Origin: Oscheius dolichura
Lineage: Eukaryota > Nematoda > Chromadorea > Rhabditida > Rhabditidae
Assembly (NCBI GenBank): GCA_932521035.1
Contig: OW051493.1
Span: 10,500,001 to 10,564,000, forward strand
DNA: 64,000 nucleotides
Reading direction: 5' to 3'
Shown here piece after piece: positions 62,945-64,000 of this stretch. Position 1 is the first letter of the stretch. Each line of letters opens with the position of its first letter. The notes under the pieces were generated by a model. The model was not told the origin of the DNA. It was given only the letters and a program-made list of their open reading frames with translations, and ran no database searches. The translations under genes were made by a program, and so were the position numbers.

Positions 62945-64000
62945 GTGGCCAACGGATTCTACCATCAATTTTTTAGGGCTAGCGGATTCCTCCTTCCATT
63001 TTTTAGGGCTAACGGATTCCTCCTTCCATTTTTTAGGGCTAACGGATTCTACCATTAATTTTTTAGGGCTAACGGATTCTACCATTAATTTTTTAGGGCT
63101 AACGGGTTCTACCATCAATTTTTTAGGGCTAACGGGTTCTACCATTAATTTTTTTGTGGCCAACGGATTCTACCATCAATTTTTTAGGGCTAACGGATTC
63201 TACCATTAATTTTGTAGGGCTAACGGATTCCTCCTTCTATTTTTTAGGGCTAACGGAATCTACCATCAATTTTTTAGGGCTAACGGATTCTACCATTAAT
63301 TTTTTAGGGCTAACGGGTTCTACCATCAATTTTTTAGGGCTAACGGGTTCTACCATCAATTTTTTAGGGCTAACGGATTCCTCCTTCTATTTTTTAGGGC
63401 TAACGGGTTCTACCATCAATTTTTTAGGGCTAACGGATTCCTCCTTCTATTTTTTAGGGCTAACGGATTCTACCATTAATTTTGTAGGGCTAACGGGTTC
63501 TACCATCAATTTTTTAGGGCTAACGGATTCTACCATTAATTTTTTAGGGCTAACGGATTCTACCATTAATTTTGTAGGGCTAACGGGTTCTACCATTAAT
63601 TTTGTAGGGCTAACGGGTTCTACCATCAATTTTTTAGGGCTAACGGATTCCTCCTTCTATTTTTTAGGGCTAACGGATTCTACCATTAATTTTTTAGGGC
63701 TAACGGGTTCTACCATCAATTTTGTAGGGCTAACGGGTTCTACCATCAATTTTTTAGGGCTAACGGGTTCTACCATCAATTTTTTAGGGCTAACGGATTC
63801 CTCCTTCTATTTTTTAGGGCTAACGGATTCTACCATTAATTTTTTAGGGCTAACGGATTCCTCCTTCTATTTTTTAGGGCTAACGGGTTCTACCATTAAT
63901 TTTTTAGGGCTAACGGATTCGACCATCAATTTTTTAGGGCTAACGGATTCTACCATCAATTTTTTAGGGCTAACGGGTTCTACCATCAATTTTGTAGGGC
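62945..64000. repeat. Array continuing past the right window edge
   Basis: A 211-bp segment, then from the GTGGCC unit at 63,156 a run without further junctions to the edge. Unit order follows 53,873-55,350 with about 14 units fewer. The last unit is cut after 12 bases at 64,000. Confidence 0.88.

Larger units (their letters stand above)
1..64000. repeat. 30-bp tandem satellite array, 2,130 whole units
   Basis: Every base belongs to a 30-bp tandem unit. Reference units are class A (121-150, ending TACCATCA), class B (61-90, ending CTCCTTCC), class C (151-180, GCTAGC core, ending CTTCTTCC) and class D (181-210, GCTAGC core, ending TACCATCA). The class A unit has 11 G/C of 30. The first unit starts at base 1 and the last at 63,989; (63,988 - 88)/30 = 2,130 exactly, where 88 is the number of single-base additions I located. 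No gene, RNA gene, transposon or spacer interrupts the array, and no boundary with unique sequence is visible. This length and HOR structure are typical of eukaryotic satellite DNA; that assignment is inference, and no taxon can be named from the sequence. Confidence 0.97.

Noticed and set aside
32243-63161. GTGGCC units as insertion-site scars of a transposon
   Set aside because: No element, terminal inverted repeat or target duplication is present; the unit is a normal 30- or 31-bp repeat with a six-base replacement.
1-64000. CRISPR array (regular 30-bp repeats)
   Set aside because: There are no unique spacers between repeats, the repeats abut directly, and no cas-like gene is present.
192-64000. 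Dozens of long open frames on both strands as genes
   Set aside because: A stop-free unit of length divisible by three gives such frames automatically. They consist only of the decapeptide repeats, end at register shifts or at single unit variants, and three phases are open at once.
1-64000. True telomere tract because of TTTAGGG
   Set aside because: The motif occurs once per 30 bp, not head to tail, and the rest of the unit is unrelated to telomere repeats.
1-64000. G-quadruplex potential
   Set aside because: Only one G3 run per unit, with loops of about 27 bases to the next, too long for a stable structure.
1-64000. Intrinsic terminators from T6 tracts
   Set aside because: No GC-rich hairpin precedes the T tracts; the TTAGGGCTAA imperfect palindrome is too weak and AT-rich.
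1-64000. tRNA, rRNA or other structured RNA genes
   Set aside because: No sequence departs from the 30-bp repeat, so there is no room for any such gene.

Overview
The whole 64 kb window is one uninterrupted tandem array of a 30-bp unit. There is no unique sequence, no recognisable gene, no RNA gene, no mobile element and no CRISPR locus, and both window ends lie inside the array. Each unit is a T6 tract, an AGGGCTAACGG core, ATTC or GTTC, and a variable 9-base end (usually TACCATCAA or CTCCTTCCA). Counting the register from base 1 to the last unit start at 63,989 gives exactly 2,130 whole units plus a 12-base partial, once 88 single-base additions are allowed for. I needed no other net length change. 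The scale, nested higher-order repeats (HORs) and about 37% GC of the canonical unit point to satellite DNA of a eukaryotic chromosome (heterochromatic, centromeric or subtelomeric). I cannot name the organism.

Layout. Domain I (1-25,281) is cut by 44 T7 tracts (one base longer than T6) into segments of 30n+1 bp, organised as HORs of about 5.0 kb with a 751-bp cassette present eight times. Domain II (25,282 to about 42,239) has no T7-AGGG tracts. It holds a roughly 7 kb block (copy 1), a second copy lacking 5,040 bp internally, and a nearly full third copy; each copy ends in a 301-bp linker bounded by GTGGCC units. Domain III (about 42,240-64,000) is divided by frequent GTGGCC units into short segments with HORs of about 1.8 kb and 2.13 kb. 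It is rich in unit types absent from domain I (GGGTTCTACC, TTTTGTAGGG, CCTTCTA).

Coding potential. The period is divisible by 3, so frames without a stop in the unit stay open for kilobases. The minus frame reads LMVESVSPKK or WKEESVSPKK, and two plus frames read FLGLTDSTIN and FFRANGFYHQ. The longest minus frames are 2,331 and 2,271 codons. I do not regard them as demonstrated genes. They have no unique termini, they end at the register shifts, substitution types are mostly non-synonymous, and a nonsense unit (TGG to TAG) has been amplified in domain III. If the minus frame were ever translated, the product would be a lysine-rich protein with an SPKK-type motif every ten residues.

The most informative content is the history written in the array: a few founding single-base insertions and private substitutions copied many times in fixed contexts, which allow relative ordering of the amplification steps. 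Per-unit features with possible function are phased A-tracts, a TTTAGGG telomere-type motif, a TAACGG MYB-type core, and three weak CENP-B-box-like sites at block ends.
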